From Paracoccaceae bacterium (GTDB taxonomy: Bacteria; Pseudomonadota; Alphaproteobacteria; Rhodobacterales; Rhodobacteraceae): a stretch of DNA of 11,271 nt. The notes under the pieces were generated by a model. The model ran no database searches. It had not been told where the DNA came from and saw nothing but the letters and a program-made list of their open reading frames with translations. Each line of letters starts with the position of its first letter. Position 1 is the first letter of the stretch. Where the stretch lies: assembly GCA_011525185.1 (NCBI GenBank), contig WTIQ01000179.1, positions 1-11,271 on the forward strand, written 5' to 3'. A program made the position numbers and the translations under genes. This document shows, one piece after another, positions 1 through 7,139 of the stretch.

Positions 1-1
1 G

Positions 2-73
2 GATGTGCTTAAGGCAACGGTTCAAAATCACCAAGATATCCAGAACACCCAAACCTTGGGAGGCATCAAATGA
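2..73 (+). CDS. 3' end of probable type I secretion ATPase/permease (partial)
   Basis: Only the last 23 codons are present, in the frame that stops at TGA 71-73 and reads DVLKATVQNHQDIQ... to GGIK. The stop overlaps the ATG of the HlyD-family adaptor in an ATGA (70-73). In type I secretion loci the ABC ATPase/permease (PrtD/AprD type) normally lies directly upstream of the adaptor, and many of these proteins end just after a 'GPRDEVL' segment, which the visible 'DVLKATV' resembles. Identity is therefore inferred from position and a weak C-terminal resemblance; no Walker or signature motif is inside the window. The protein would be the inner-membrane engine that powers export of a C-terminally signalled substrate. 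Confidence 0.5.
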   Translation, partial: DVLKATVQNHQDIQNTQTLGGIK

Positions 74-1377
74 ACCGAAATATTTATCGCTTCTCCGTGC
101 AACGACATTTGACGATCGGTATCATAGCACTTTTGGTTCTTGTTGGCGGTTTTGGAGGATGGGCAGCACTCTCACAAATTTCAGGTGCTATCGTTGCGAG
201 CGGTCAAATTGAAGTTGACCAAAATCGGCAAGTTGTGCAGCATCCCGATGGCGGTGTTATCGCGGAACTTTTGATCGAAGAGGGCGATGTCGTTATCATC
301 GGGCAGCCCCTGCTCCGTCTGGACCCGACGCTTGAATTGTCTGAACTATCGATCATCGAAGACCAGCTTTATGAGCTTTTTGCCCGTCGGGGCCGACTGG
401 AAGCAGAACGGGACGGAACGCAAGACATAAGCTTTGAGCCCGAACTCATTGAGGCAGCACAGCGCGATGCCTCAATCAAAGAGCTGTTGGAAGTACAGAT
501 CAGGCTGTTTGACGCACGCAGCGCCTCAATCGCCAATCAGGTTGAGCAACTCAGCAAGCGCAAAGCGCAAATTCGCAATCAAATCGAAGGTTTGCGCGCC
601 CAACAGGAGGCCATAAACACACAACTTAACCTCTTGAGGCGCGAATTGAGCGATCAACAGCAGCTCTTGGAAAAGGGCCTTGCCCAAGCCACCCGTGTCT
701 TAGCCCTTGAACGCACAGAGGCGCAATTAAAGGGACAAGCGGGTGATCTCGCCGCGAGAAAGGCCGAGTATGAAGGGCGCATTACCGAAATTGATATCGA
801 AATTAATGCGCTTGGGACAACGCGGCGCGAAGAGGCCATCAGCCGCTTGCGAGACCGGCAATACCGTGCATTGGAGTTAGAAGAACGCGCCCGCGCTTTG
901 AAAGAGAAGCTGGCGCGTATGGAAATAAAAGCGCCCGTCTCTGGCATTGTCTATGGCATGACCGTTTTTACTCCGCGCTCCGTCTTGCGTGCCGCTGATC
1001 CTGTCCTTTATATTATCCCGCAAGATCGGCCTTTGATCATCGCCGCCCGTGTTGAACCCATCAATATCGACGAAATCTTTGTTGGTCAGGAGGTTATCTT
1101 GCGGTTTTCAGCACTGGACCAACGCACAACCCCAGAGTTGAACGGCAAAGTCGTGCAAATTTCCGCTGACGCGTTTCAGGATCAAACCACACAGATGTCC
1201 TATTATCGCGCTGAAATTATCCTCAGCGAGGGGGAGCAATCGAAAATACCAGAGGGGATTGCACTGGTGCCCGGCATGCCTGTTGAAGCTTTTGTAAAAA
1301 CCAACGACCGGACCCCAATTGCCTATCTCATCAAACCACTTTCTGATTATTTTGTAAAAGCAATGCGAGAAAGCTGA
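70..1377 (+). CDS. HlyD-family type I secretion periplasmic adaptor (PrtE/AprE type)
   Basis: This 435-residue membrane fusion protein should bridge an inner-membrane ABC exporter and a TolC-like outer-membrane channel. A short cytoplasmic N-terminus is followed by one membrane helix at about residues 14-36. The first half-lipoyl segment follows at about 40-90 (IVASGQIEV, then QHPDGGVIAELLIEEGD). A long charged coiled-coil hairpin spans about 90-285, rich in Glu, Arg, Gln and Leu. The second half-lipoyl segment is at about 288-297 (KAPVSGIVYG). A beta-barrel region follows and the C-terminus is characteristic of the family (PGMPVEAFVK..RTPIAYLIKPL). The start is supported by GGGAGG at 58-63, six bases ahead of the ATG, and by the ATGA overlap with the upstream gene. 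Length is normal for the family. No RTX-like substrate or TolC gene lies in the window, so the cargo is unknown. Confidence 0.93.
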   Translation: MNRNIYRFSVQRHLTIGIIALLVLVGGFGGWAALSQISGAIVASGQIEVDQNRQVVQHPDGGVIAELLIEEGDVVIIGQPLLRLDPTLELSELSIIEDQLYELFARRGRLEAERDGTQDISFEPELIEAAQRDASIKELLEVQIRLFDARSASIANQVEQLSKRKAQIRNQIEGLRAQQEAINTQLNLLRRELSDQQQLLEKGLAQATRVLALERTEAQLKGQAGDLAARKAEYEGRITEIDIEINALGTTRREEAISRLRDRQYRALELEERARALKEKLARMEIKAPVSGIVYGMTVFTPRSVLRAADPVLYIIPQDRPLIIAARVEPINIDEIFVGQEVILRFSALDQRTTPELNGKVVQISADAFQDQTTQMSYYRAEIILSEGEQSKIPEGIALVPGMPVEAFVKTNDRTPIAYLIKPLSDYFVKAMRES

Positions 1378-1436
1378 TTGACGATTTTTTCCGCTGCGTT
1401 ATCACCCTATCTCAAATTGTAGACTTGGAGAGTATC

Positions 1437-1901
1437 ATGAGCGGAAAATTTGAAACAAAGTTGAACGAGTTGGGAATAACCCTACCCGAGGCACCTGCGC
1501 CTGCGGCAAATTATGTGCCCTATGTAGTCGTGGGCGATATGGTCTATGTGTCGGGCCAAATTTCAGTCGGACCCGATGGCTTGATAAAAGGAAAGCTGGG
1601 CGAAAATATGAGCACAGAGGACGGTGCGGCCGCCGCTCGTGTCTGTGCCATTAACCTTTTGGCGCAGGTAAAGGCCGCGTGTGGCGGCGATCTGGACCGT
1701 CTCGTAAAAGTGGTTAAGCTCACAGGTTTTGTCAACTCTACCGCCGATTACACCGAACAGCCACAAGTCGTAAACGGTGCCTCTGACCTTATGGCAAATG
1801 CCCTTGGGGATGCTGGTAAACACGCCCGCGCCGCGGTCTCTGCAGCGGCTTTACCATTGGGTGTCGCGGTCGAAGTCGAAGGTATCTTTCAAATATCATG
1901 A
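1437..1901 (+). CDS. RidA/YjgF-family protein
   Basis: The 154-residue product belongs to the YjgF/YER057c/UK114 superfamily. Canonical members hydrolyse reactive enamine/imine intermediates released by PLP enzymes, but this longer type (about 150 residues instead of about 128) is a distinct subgroup whose substrate is not settled. Visible marks are the core strand and turn VGDMVYVSGQI near residues 32-42, VKVVKLTGFVNS near 91-102, and a C-terminal signature with HARAAV (Arg131, the equivalent of the conserved imine-binding Arg) followed by LPLGVAVEVEGIF. I chose ATG 1437 because GGAG at 1427-1430 sits six bases before it; a TTG at 1425 in the same frame would overlap that ribosome-binding site. 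The stop TGA overlaps an ATG that begins a decayed reading frame (next entry), as expected for a formerly coupled operon. Confidence 0.92.
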   Translation: MSGKFETKLNELGITLPEAPAPAANYVPYVVVGDMVYVSGQISVGPDGLIKGKLGENMSTEDGAAAARVCAINLLAQVKAACGGDLDRLVKVVKLTGFVNSTADYTEQPQVVNGASDLMANALGDAGKHARAAVSAAALPLGVAVEVEGIFQIS

Positions 1902-2150
1902 ATTGCCTCTTGCCCGAGCGCTTATTGAATAGGCTGAGGGCGCATCGTGGCATTCACAGGATATTTGGAGCGGCTTAAATCGGCATAGCAGCGATCACGC
2001 TGAGAGATTGCCCTTACCAACCGTAGGCACGCTGCGCGAGTTGGAAAATCACAAGAGACACCAGAAATTTGACTGGCAGCTTCACATTTACACATAACCT
2101 ACCGTGACACACTTGAATGAGGGCACGAGCGGACCAGTTCCAACTTCAAA
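1898..2150 (+). pseudogene. decayed remnant of glycerophosphodiester phosphodiesterase
   Basis: No intact ORF fills 1902-2165, but pieces of a glycerophosphodiester phosphodiesterase (GDPD) can be read in order across shifting frames. From ATG 1898, overlapping the ridA stop as ATGA, the frame reads MNCLLPERLLNRLRAHRGIH. Roseobacter-type GDPDs begin MNLPLPxxF..xPIAHRGLH, so the catalytic HRG start is recognisable. Further on come LPLP...LRELENH (from 2008), GSFTFTHNLP (2075-2104; compare GASFISHxxxDL), TVTHLNE (2101-2121; compare the C-terminal CWTVR/WTVxxPE) and RADQF (2126-2140; compare ADQITFEGY). About 250 bases remain of an expected roughly 750, so the middle is deleted and several frameshifts and stops occur. 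The family match is recalled by eye, not searched. An intact GDPD would release glycerol-3-phosphate from phospholipid headgroup diesters. The order ridA-GDPD-COG3146 in related genomes fits this reading. Confidence 0.55.
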
Positions 2151-2165
2151 AGCGTTAGGGGCGAC

Positions 2166-3349
2166 ATGCCAGAACAGAGCATAGAGGTCAGAGTTTTACA
2201 GTCCATTTCGGACATTCTAGCGCAAGACTGGGATGCTTTGGCCTGCCCTGAAGCACGTCAGCTCCATCGCCCTTATGACCCCTTTACGACGCATCGGTTT
2301 CTATTAGCTATGGAACAGAGCGGCTCCGTGGGCCATGGCACCGGATGGGACCCCTATTTCTTACTCGCTTATGACCAAGGCACTCCAATTGGTGCCGCGC
2401 CCATGTATCTCAAGCACCATTCGCAAGGGGAATATATTTTCGATCACAACTGGGCAAACGCCTATCATCGTGCCGGCGGGCAATACTATCCCAAACTTCA
2501 AATTGCTGTCCCGTTCACCCCTGCAACAGGGCGTCGCTTGCTGGTTGATCCATCCAAAGCGGATTATGCACGGGAGGCCCTGCTGGGCGCGGCGCGTACG
2601 TTTGCAGAGAAAAATGCATTGTCCTCGCTCCACGTCACCTTTTGTACGAAAGAAGAGTTCGACTCTGGGGTGACGTCTGGCCTCGCCCAACGCGTCTCAC
2701 AGCAATTTCACTGGGAAAATAATGGGTACCAGTCGTTTGATCAATTTCTAAACGACCTTTCATCGCGCAAAAGAAAGAATATCAAAAAAGAACGCGCGCA
2801 AGCACAAGGATTTGGCGGACGCATCCATGTGCTTACAGGAAAGCAAATCAAGCCCGAACACTGGGACGCATTTTGGATTTTTTATCAAGACACGGGCGCA
2901 CGCAAATGGGGGCAGCCCTATCTGACGCGCGATTTTTTTCATATCGCACATGAGACGCTTTTGAACGATATTGTGCTCGTCTTGGCCGAAAGAGATGGCC
3001 GCTTTGTCGCTGGAGCGCTGAATTTCGTGGGACAAAAGACACTATTTGGACGCTATTGGGGGTGTACTGAGCACCACCCCTGCCTTCATTTTGAACTCTG
3101 CTATTACCAAGCCATTGACTATGCCATTGCCCATGGTCTGGAGCGTGTAGAAGCAGGCGCACAAGGAGAGCATAAACTGGCACGTGGATACATGCCCCAT
3201 CCGACCTATTCCTTGCACTGGTGCGCTGATCCAGGGTTTCATGGGGCCGTATCACAATATCTCGTCGCGGAAGGCAAAGCTGTAAACGATGATATTGAAA
3301 TTCTCACCGCATACGGACCATTTCGCAAAACCATAGAGGAGGAACAAGA

Positions 3350-3353
<4 letters not shown>
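2166..3353 (+). CDS. COG3146 FemAB/GNAT-like acyltransferase (DUF482, 'peptidogalycan biosynthesis')
   Basis: The 395-residue protein matches the FemAB_like/DUF482 family (COG3146), acyltransferase-fold proteins of unproven substrate. Recognisable conserved blocks are DPFTTHRFL near residues 38-46, HSQGEYIFDHNWANAY near 85-100 followed by YYPKLQIAVPFTPATGRRLL, FLNDLSSRKRKNIKKER near 194-210, and a C-terminal block with GRYWGC, HFELCYYQAIDYAI and EAGAQGEHKLARGY near 295-342. There is no signal peptide or membrane helix, so it is probably cytoplasmic. The start is ATG 2166, with AGGGG at 2157-2161 closely upstream. The stop overlaps the phhB start (ATGA 3350-3353), so the two are translationally coupled. 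Its usual GDPD neighbour appears to be the relic just upstream, so it may now be transcribed from ridA or from an unseen local promoter. The family is clear; the reaction is not. Confidence 0.9.
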
Positions 3354-3649
<296 letters not shown>

Positions 3650-3670
3650 CAGCATCTAGCTCTCTCTGAT

Positions 3671-3791
3671 AGACCTCTGCGTAACGCCGTTCCAATGTAG
3701 AAATGAGGGCCGCAGCTGCCTCGGCAGGCGTGGCCCCGTGGTGCCACTGGGCAGAGAATTTTTGCCATTATTGTCTATTCTGCAGAGGTCT
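3671..3791. repeat. ten-base inverted repeat flanking the phhB-peroxiredoxin gap
   Basis: AGACCTCTGC at 3671-3680 recurs as its exact reverse complement GCAGAGGTCT at 3782-3791, about 100 bases apart, in the gap between two convergent genes. The match does not extend beyond ten bases and no transposase or target duplication is visible. A chance match of this length in so short a stretch is uncommon but possible. Confidence 0.3.
3733..3763 (+). terminator. possible weak intrinsic terminator after phhB
   Basis: GCCCCGTGG at 3733-3741 can pair with CCACTGGGC at 3744-3752, giving an eight-pair stem with one C/T mismatch and a GTGC loop. A run of five T occurs at 3759-3763, but it begins six bases after the stem, so it is weaker than a standard intrinsic terminator. 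The position, about 85 bases beyond the phhB stop and before the convergent peroxiredoxin gene, is sensible. Judged by eye only. Confidence 0.3.
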
Positions 3792-3813
3792 TTCTAAAGA
3801 ACAACAAAATGCC

Positions 3814-4302
3814 CTAGCCCATGGCCTCAAACAGATGATCTGCGCCTGACGAGGCAACTTGCCCTCGGCTTTCTTCCAGTAAAAACTGCTCAACGATGCC
3901 ATCATTGAGCAGAGCCGCATATCTCTGTGATCGATTAACAAACCCAAGCGGGGGAACCGAAAAGGCAAGCCCCGTCGATTTCGTAAATTCTGACATTGGA
4001 TCAGAGATCATTGTTATCCCTGCAGAAAATGCGCCTGACTGCTTGCCCCATTCACGCACAACAAATGTGTCGTTGACAACCAGTACTGCCACCTCATCGA
4101 TCCCCTTGGCCTTGAGGCCATCCATGTTTCGAATAATATTTGGCAAATGCGACCCAGAACAGGTTGATGTAAACGCGCCTGGCATGGCAAATAATGCTAC
4201 TTTTTTACCAGCAAGAAAGGCCTGCATCCCAACCGCGTCCTGCCCGTCCTCCGTAACGAGTGTTATTTCCGTATCCGCGAGCCGATCCCCAATTTTGAGC
4301 AT
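3814..4302 (-). CDS. 1-Cys Prx5-type peroxiredoxin
   Basis: The 162-residue protein is a Prx5-family (PMP20/type II) thiol peroxidase that reduces hydrogen peroxide and organic hydroperoxides in the cytoplasm. The active-site loop is AMPGAFTSTCSGSHLP, with Pro41, Thr45 and peroxidatic Cys48 in the PxxxTxxC pattern; the distal Arg is probably Arg124 in NRSQRY. Cys48 is the only cysteine, so there is no resolving Cys in the chain and reduction probably depends on glutathione/glutaredoxin or another thiol. The frame stays open to 4401, but I start at ATG 4302-4300 because MLKIGDRLAD is the normal family N-terminus and AGAGGG (4318-4313) lies about eight to ten bases ahead; the upstream codons look non-coding. 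It is divergent from the flavoprotein gene with only 82 bases between starts. Confidence 0.95.
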   Translation of the reverse strand: MLKIGDRLADTEITLVTEDGQDAVGMQAFLAGKKVALFAMPGAFTSTCSGSHLPNIIRNMDGLKAKGIDEVAVLVVNDTFVVREWGKQSGAFSAGITMISDPMSEFTKSTGLAFSVPPLGFVNRSQRYAALLNDGIVEQFLLEESRGQVASSGADHLFEAMG

Positions 4303-4384
4303 TAATTTATCACCCTCTTGATTGTTATATCCGCAAGACAATATAGGGTGCCAAACACCAGTGCCAGCAAATTTCAGGACTAAA
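4303..4384. promoter_or_regulatory. divergent promoter region, peroxiredoxin / flavoprotein reductase
   Basis: The 82 bases between the two divergent starts must hold at least the minus-strand promoter. For the plus strand, TTGATT (4318-4323) and TATAGG (4342-4347) are spaced 18 bases, a weak sigma-70-like pair. For the minus strand, TTGGCA (4354-4349) and TATAAC (4329-4324) are spaced 19 bases, with five of six consensus matches each. The two sets overlap. A short dyad ATTGT (4321-4325) / ACAAT (4338-4342) lies within both and could be an operator. No OxyR-type tandem ATAG/CTAT pattern is visible. The flavoprotein has AGGA at 4375-4378 before its ATG. Confidence 0.4.
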
Positions 4385-5599
4385 ATGGAAAAAGTTATCA
4401 TCGTCGGAGGCGGTCAAGCCGCTGCTTCATTGGCCCATAAAATGCGCTCTCTTGGTTTTGACGGCGCTTTGACAATGATGTGCGAAGAAAAAACGCCGCC
4501 TTACCAGAGACCACCGCTTTCCAAAAAATATCTTTTGGGGGAAATGGCCTTAGAGAGATTATACCTGCGACCAGAACACTATTACGTGGAACAAAACATC
4601 ACATTGCATCTTGGCGAGCGGGTGAACGCACTAGATAGGCAGAACAATAAGATTATCACAGAAAAAGGTCAATACGCCTATGATCGACTTGTCTTGGCAA
4701 CGGGCTCTACTCCGCGCCTTTTGCCAGCACATCTAGGCGGAACATTAGAGAATGTTTTTTCTGTTAGAGATCTGAAGGATGCAGATAGCCTTGCGCCCCA
4801 TATGAAAGAGGGAAAGCGCCTCCTCATTATAGGCGGTGGATATATCGGCCTAGAGGCCGCAGCCGTTGCGGCCGCGCGTGGGATGGATGTGACGCTTATT
4901 GAGATGTCAGAGCGTATTTTACAGCGCGTTGCCGCCCCCCAAACATCAGATTATTTTCGCTCTCTTCATCAAAGCCATGGTGTCACTATCAAAGAACAAA
5001 CAGGGCTAACTCGGCTTTTAGGGCAGAATGGGCAAGTGGTTGGTGCAGAATTATCGGACGGCTCAACCCTTGAGATTGATTTGGCAATCCTAGGCATTGG
5101 GATCACACCGGCCACAAACTTGGCCCAAGACTGCGGTTTAGCCATTGAAAATGGTATTCGTGTGGATGCGTTAGGGCGTAGCTCTGACCCGAATATTTGG
5201 GCCGCTGGGGATTGCTGCTCTTTTCCGTACAAAGACGGCTACCTTCGCCTCGAAAGCGTTCCCAACGCCATCGATCAGGCCGAAGTTATTGCCCAAAACA
5301 TTATGGGAGCCGAAATCGCCTATATTCCCAAACCATGGTTTTGGTCGGATCAGTATGACGTTAAACTGCAAATCGCAGGTTTGAATGCGGGCTATGACAA
5401 AATCATTGAGCGGAAAAATCCAACACTCCTCTCGCAATCGTTTTGGTATTATGCTCAAGACACACTGATCGCCGTCGATGCCATGAACGATCCGCGCGCT
5501 TATATGGTTGCAAAAAAACTCATCGAAAGCGGGCTGACCCCCGACCCCGCGCTTGTCGAAGATGCAAGTTCGAATTTGAAAGACCTCCTGAAACAGTGA
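4385..5599 (+). CDS. FAD-dependent ferredoxin/rubredoxin-reductase-type oxidoreductase
   Basis: The 404-residue flavoprotein belongs to the two-dinucleotide-fold reductase group that includes the NADH-dependent ferredoxin reductases of P450 and dioxygenase systems. The FAD site is at the N-terminus (VIIVGGGQAAASLA, residues 4-17), followed by the diagnostic PYQRPPLSKKYLLG at 39-52, ATGSTPR near 105-111, the NAD(P)H fold GGGYIGLEAA at 150-159, the second FAD motif WAAGDC near 272-277, and a C-terminal reductase domain with PWFWSDQYDVKLQIAG near 317-332. The start ATG 4385 is preceded by AGGA (4375-4378); an in-frame ATG at 4322 would add non-homologous residues. No ferredoxin, P450 or oxygenase gene is nearby, so its electron acceptor is unknown. 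Its stop overlaps the rsmD GTG start (GTGA 5596-5599). Confidence 0.92.
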   Translation: MEKVIIVGGGQAAASLAHKMRSLGFDGALTMMCEEKTPPYQRPPLSKKYLLGEMALERLYLRPEHYYVEQNITLHLGERVNALDRQNNKIITEKGQYAYDRLVLATGSTPRLLPAHLGGTLENVFSVRDLKDADSLAPHMKEGKRLLIIGGGYIGLEAAAVAAARGMDVTLIEMSERILQRVAAPQTSDYFRSLHQSHGVTIKEQTGLTRLLGQNGQVVGAELSDGSTLEIDLAILGIGITPATNLAQDCGLAIENGIRVDALGRSSDPNIWAAGDCCSFPYKDGYLRLESVPNAIDQAEVIAQNIMGAEIAYIPKPWFWSDQYDVKLQIAGLNAGYDKIIERKNPTLLSQSFWYYAQDTLIAVDAMNDPRAYMVAKKLIESGLTPDPALVEDASSNLKDLLKQ

Positions 5600-6156
5600 G
5601 AATTATCAGCGGGCATAAGAGAGGTCTTAAACTGACGCCTTTAGGATCGGGCGACGAAACGGCCCGCCTGCGCCCAACCACTGATCGCGTCCGTGAAAGC
5701 TTATTTAATATCTTACAAAACGGCACCTACGGCGATGTCGTCACGGGGGCTCGGGTCCTTGATCTCTTTGCGGGAACGGGCGCATTAGGACTTGAGGCCT
5801 TTTCCAGAGGCGCTGAATTTGTGCAGTTTGTGGAAAATGGCAAAACATCGCTTCATATTTTGCAAAAAAACATTGCGATGTTTGACGCCCCTGAACTCCT
5901 GCACGTCCAGAAAAACGACGCACGCTTTCTAAGGCAAAATCGAGCTGAGCCATTCACTCTGCTCTTTCTTGACCCTCCTTATGGTACGGAGCTTGGCAAA
6001 CAAGCGTTGCATAATGCGGCGCAACGCGGCTTTATAGCAAAAGGGGCTCTGGTAGCTTTTGAAAATAACAATCCGCTCACCGCATTGGATCACTTTGAAG
6101 AAATAGATGAGCGGCACTTTGGAAAGACCGTATTTTCATTTTTAGTCTTCAAATAA
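5596..6156 (+). CDS. rsmD: 16S rRNA (guanine966-N2)-methyltransferase RsmD
   Basis: The 186-residue enzyme uses S-adenosylmethionine to methylate G966 of 16S rRNA on the 30S subunit. The N-terminus MRIISGHKRGLKL and the block LRPTTDRVRESLFNIL (about 25-40) are typical of RsmD. SAM motif I is VLDLFAGTGALGLEAFSRGA (54-73) and the catalytic N6/N2-type motif is LDPPYG (125-130). The start is GTG 5596, since translation from there gives exactly the family N-terminus; the same frame is open upstream to 5443 but that stretch is the preceding gene in another frame. The four-base GTGA overlap implies translational coupling to the flavoprotein, an order common in Rhodobacterales although no functional link is known. 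Slightly shorter than the E. coli enzyme. Confidence 0.95.
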   Translation: MRIISGHKRGLKLTPLGSGDETARLRPTTDRVRESLFNILQNGTYGDVVTGARVLDLFAGTGALGLEAFSRGAEFVQFVENGKTSLHILQKNIAMFDAPELLHVQKNDARFLRQNRAEPFTLLFLDPPYGTELGKQALHNAAQRGFIAKGALVAFENNNPLTALDHFEEIDERHFGKTVFSFLVFK

Positions 6157-6272
6157 TTCCGAAAACACAGGTGCAGAATTGGTCACATTTTTTCATGTTT
6201 GCAGATATTCTTTGCGGTTTTGACGCAGTTTATCGCTGGCAAGCACCTAAAGGCATGATAACAGGCACATCA

Positions 6273-6288
6273 ATACCACTTACGGTAT
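6273..6288. promoter_or_regulatory. short dyad upstream of the LysR-type gene
   Basis: ATACC (6273-6277) and GGTAT (6284-6288) form a perfect five-base dyad around a six-base spacer, 18 bases before the start of the LysR-family gene. LysR regulators often bind such interrupted dyads, commonly of T-N11-A type, near their own promoters; this one is one base off that spacing. AAGGGA at 6295-6300 is the ribosome-binding site. I see nothing else of note in the 149-base gap 6157-6305. Confidence 0.25.
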
Positions 6289-6305
6289 CATTTTAAGGGA
6301 AAACA

Positions 6306-7139
6306 ATGCTCAATTGGGATGATCTTAGATGTCTCGTTTGTTTGGGACGTGGACAGACGCTTAGCAGTGCGGCTCTGGCCTTGAGCACCAGCGTCTCCAC
6401 AGTTTCGCGTCGTATCGAACGGATGAATGCGGATGCCTCTGAACCTATTGCAACAAAAAACGGAACGACATGGCAACTTACGGAGCATGGTCAAAAATTG
6501 GCTCAGGCTGCCCTCATGTTTCAAGAAAATCTTGACCAAATTGAAGGGGCTTCCGTTGAATAAGGTCGCGGAAAACTTGCCCCGCGGATCATCACACTCA
6601 CCGCGCCAGATGCGATCATTCGATATTATCTAACCCCAAAACTTGCAGAATTCGCGGAGCGGGAACCAAAAATAGAGCTTAATGTGATCAGTGACCCTTT
6701 TGGAAAACGGCTTGGAGAGGGCAAAGTAGATCTTTCCCTTCTTGTCGAGCCTCCCTCTTTTGGTCGTCATCTTGTTCAGAAGGTTGGTAAAACAATCGAC
6801 GGTATTTTTTGCAAAAAAGGTACCATTCCAGATAAATGGATCGGGTTGGACCGCAGCTTAGATGACACAAAAGTGATGAAAATGGGACGCGCTTATTTCG
6901 GAAAAGACCCAGACCTGCGGCTTAGCAATCTGTCTCTCATCAAAGAGATTTTAGATGAGAGCGGCTGGGCAGGCGTTGGCATGGATGTTCTTTATCCAGA
7001 AAATGAAGGATATCAAAAACTGGGAGGGGAGGCGTTTTGCAGTGAACTAGATGTCTGGCTCAGTTACCACGAAACTCGACGCCATGACAAAGCGCTACAA
7101 ATTGTCCGCGACTTCCTGATTTGTGCGCTTAGGGGCTAA
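6306..7139 (+). pseudogene. LysR-family transcriptional regulator with in-frame stop
   Basis: One reading frame of 277 codons runs from ATG 6306 to TAA 7137-7139, interrupted only by TAA at 6561-6563 (codon 86). The first part carries the winged helix-turn-helix of LysR regulators: LNWDDLRCLV..., SSAALALSTSVSTVSRRIER (about 20-39) and WQLTEHGQKL. After the stop, the same frame continues directly into a recognisable linker and effector domain: APRIITLTAPDAIIRYYLTP, then LAEFAEREPKIELNVI, LGEGKVDLSLLVEPP, and WAGVGMDVLYP near the end. Related proteins read straight through this point, so a single substitution (from AAA, CAA or GAA) explains the break. The N-terminal 85 residues could still be made as a bare DNA-binding fragment. 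The effector half has no ribosome-binding site of its own; GTG 6684 is only an internal codon. Ribosome-binding site AAGGGA lies five bases ahead of the ATG. Confidence 0.85.

Noticed and set aside
1425..1436. TTG start for the RidA-family gene
   Set aside because: The TTG overlaps the GGAG ribosome-binding site that serves ATG 1437, and the extra residues do not belong to the family.
2848..3255. Minus-strand open frame inside the COG3146 gene
   Set aside because: Antisense shadow of a well-conserved coding sequence, with no ribosome-binding site and no recognisable protein.
5443..5595. Upstream extension of RsmD to 5443
   Set aside because: This stretch is the end of the flavoprotein gene in another frame; the family N-terminus MRII begins exactly at GTG 5596.
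6220..6253. Sigma-70 promoter from TTGACG at 6220-6225 for the LysR-type gene
   Set aside because: No acceptable -10 element occurs 16-19 bases downstream; the nearest TAAAGG is spaced 22 bases.
6561..6563. Programmed read-through or recoding at the LysR-type stop
   Set aside because: The codon is TAA, the least used for recoding (not UGA/UAG for selenocysteine or pyrrolysine), and no stem-loop or slippery sequence is evident beside it. A plain nonsense mutation is simpler.
6684..7139. Effector half of the LysR-type gene as an independent gene starting at GTG 6684
   Set aside because: The homologous frame continues upstream through the linker to codon 86, and no ribosome-binding site precedes the GTG.
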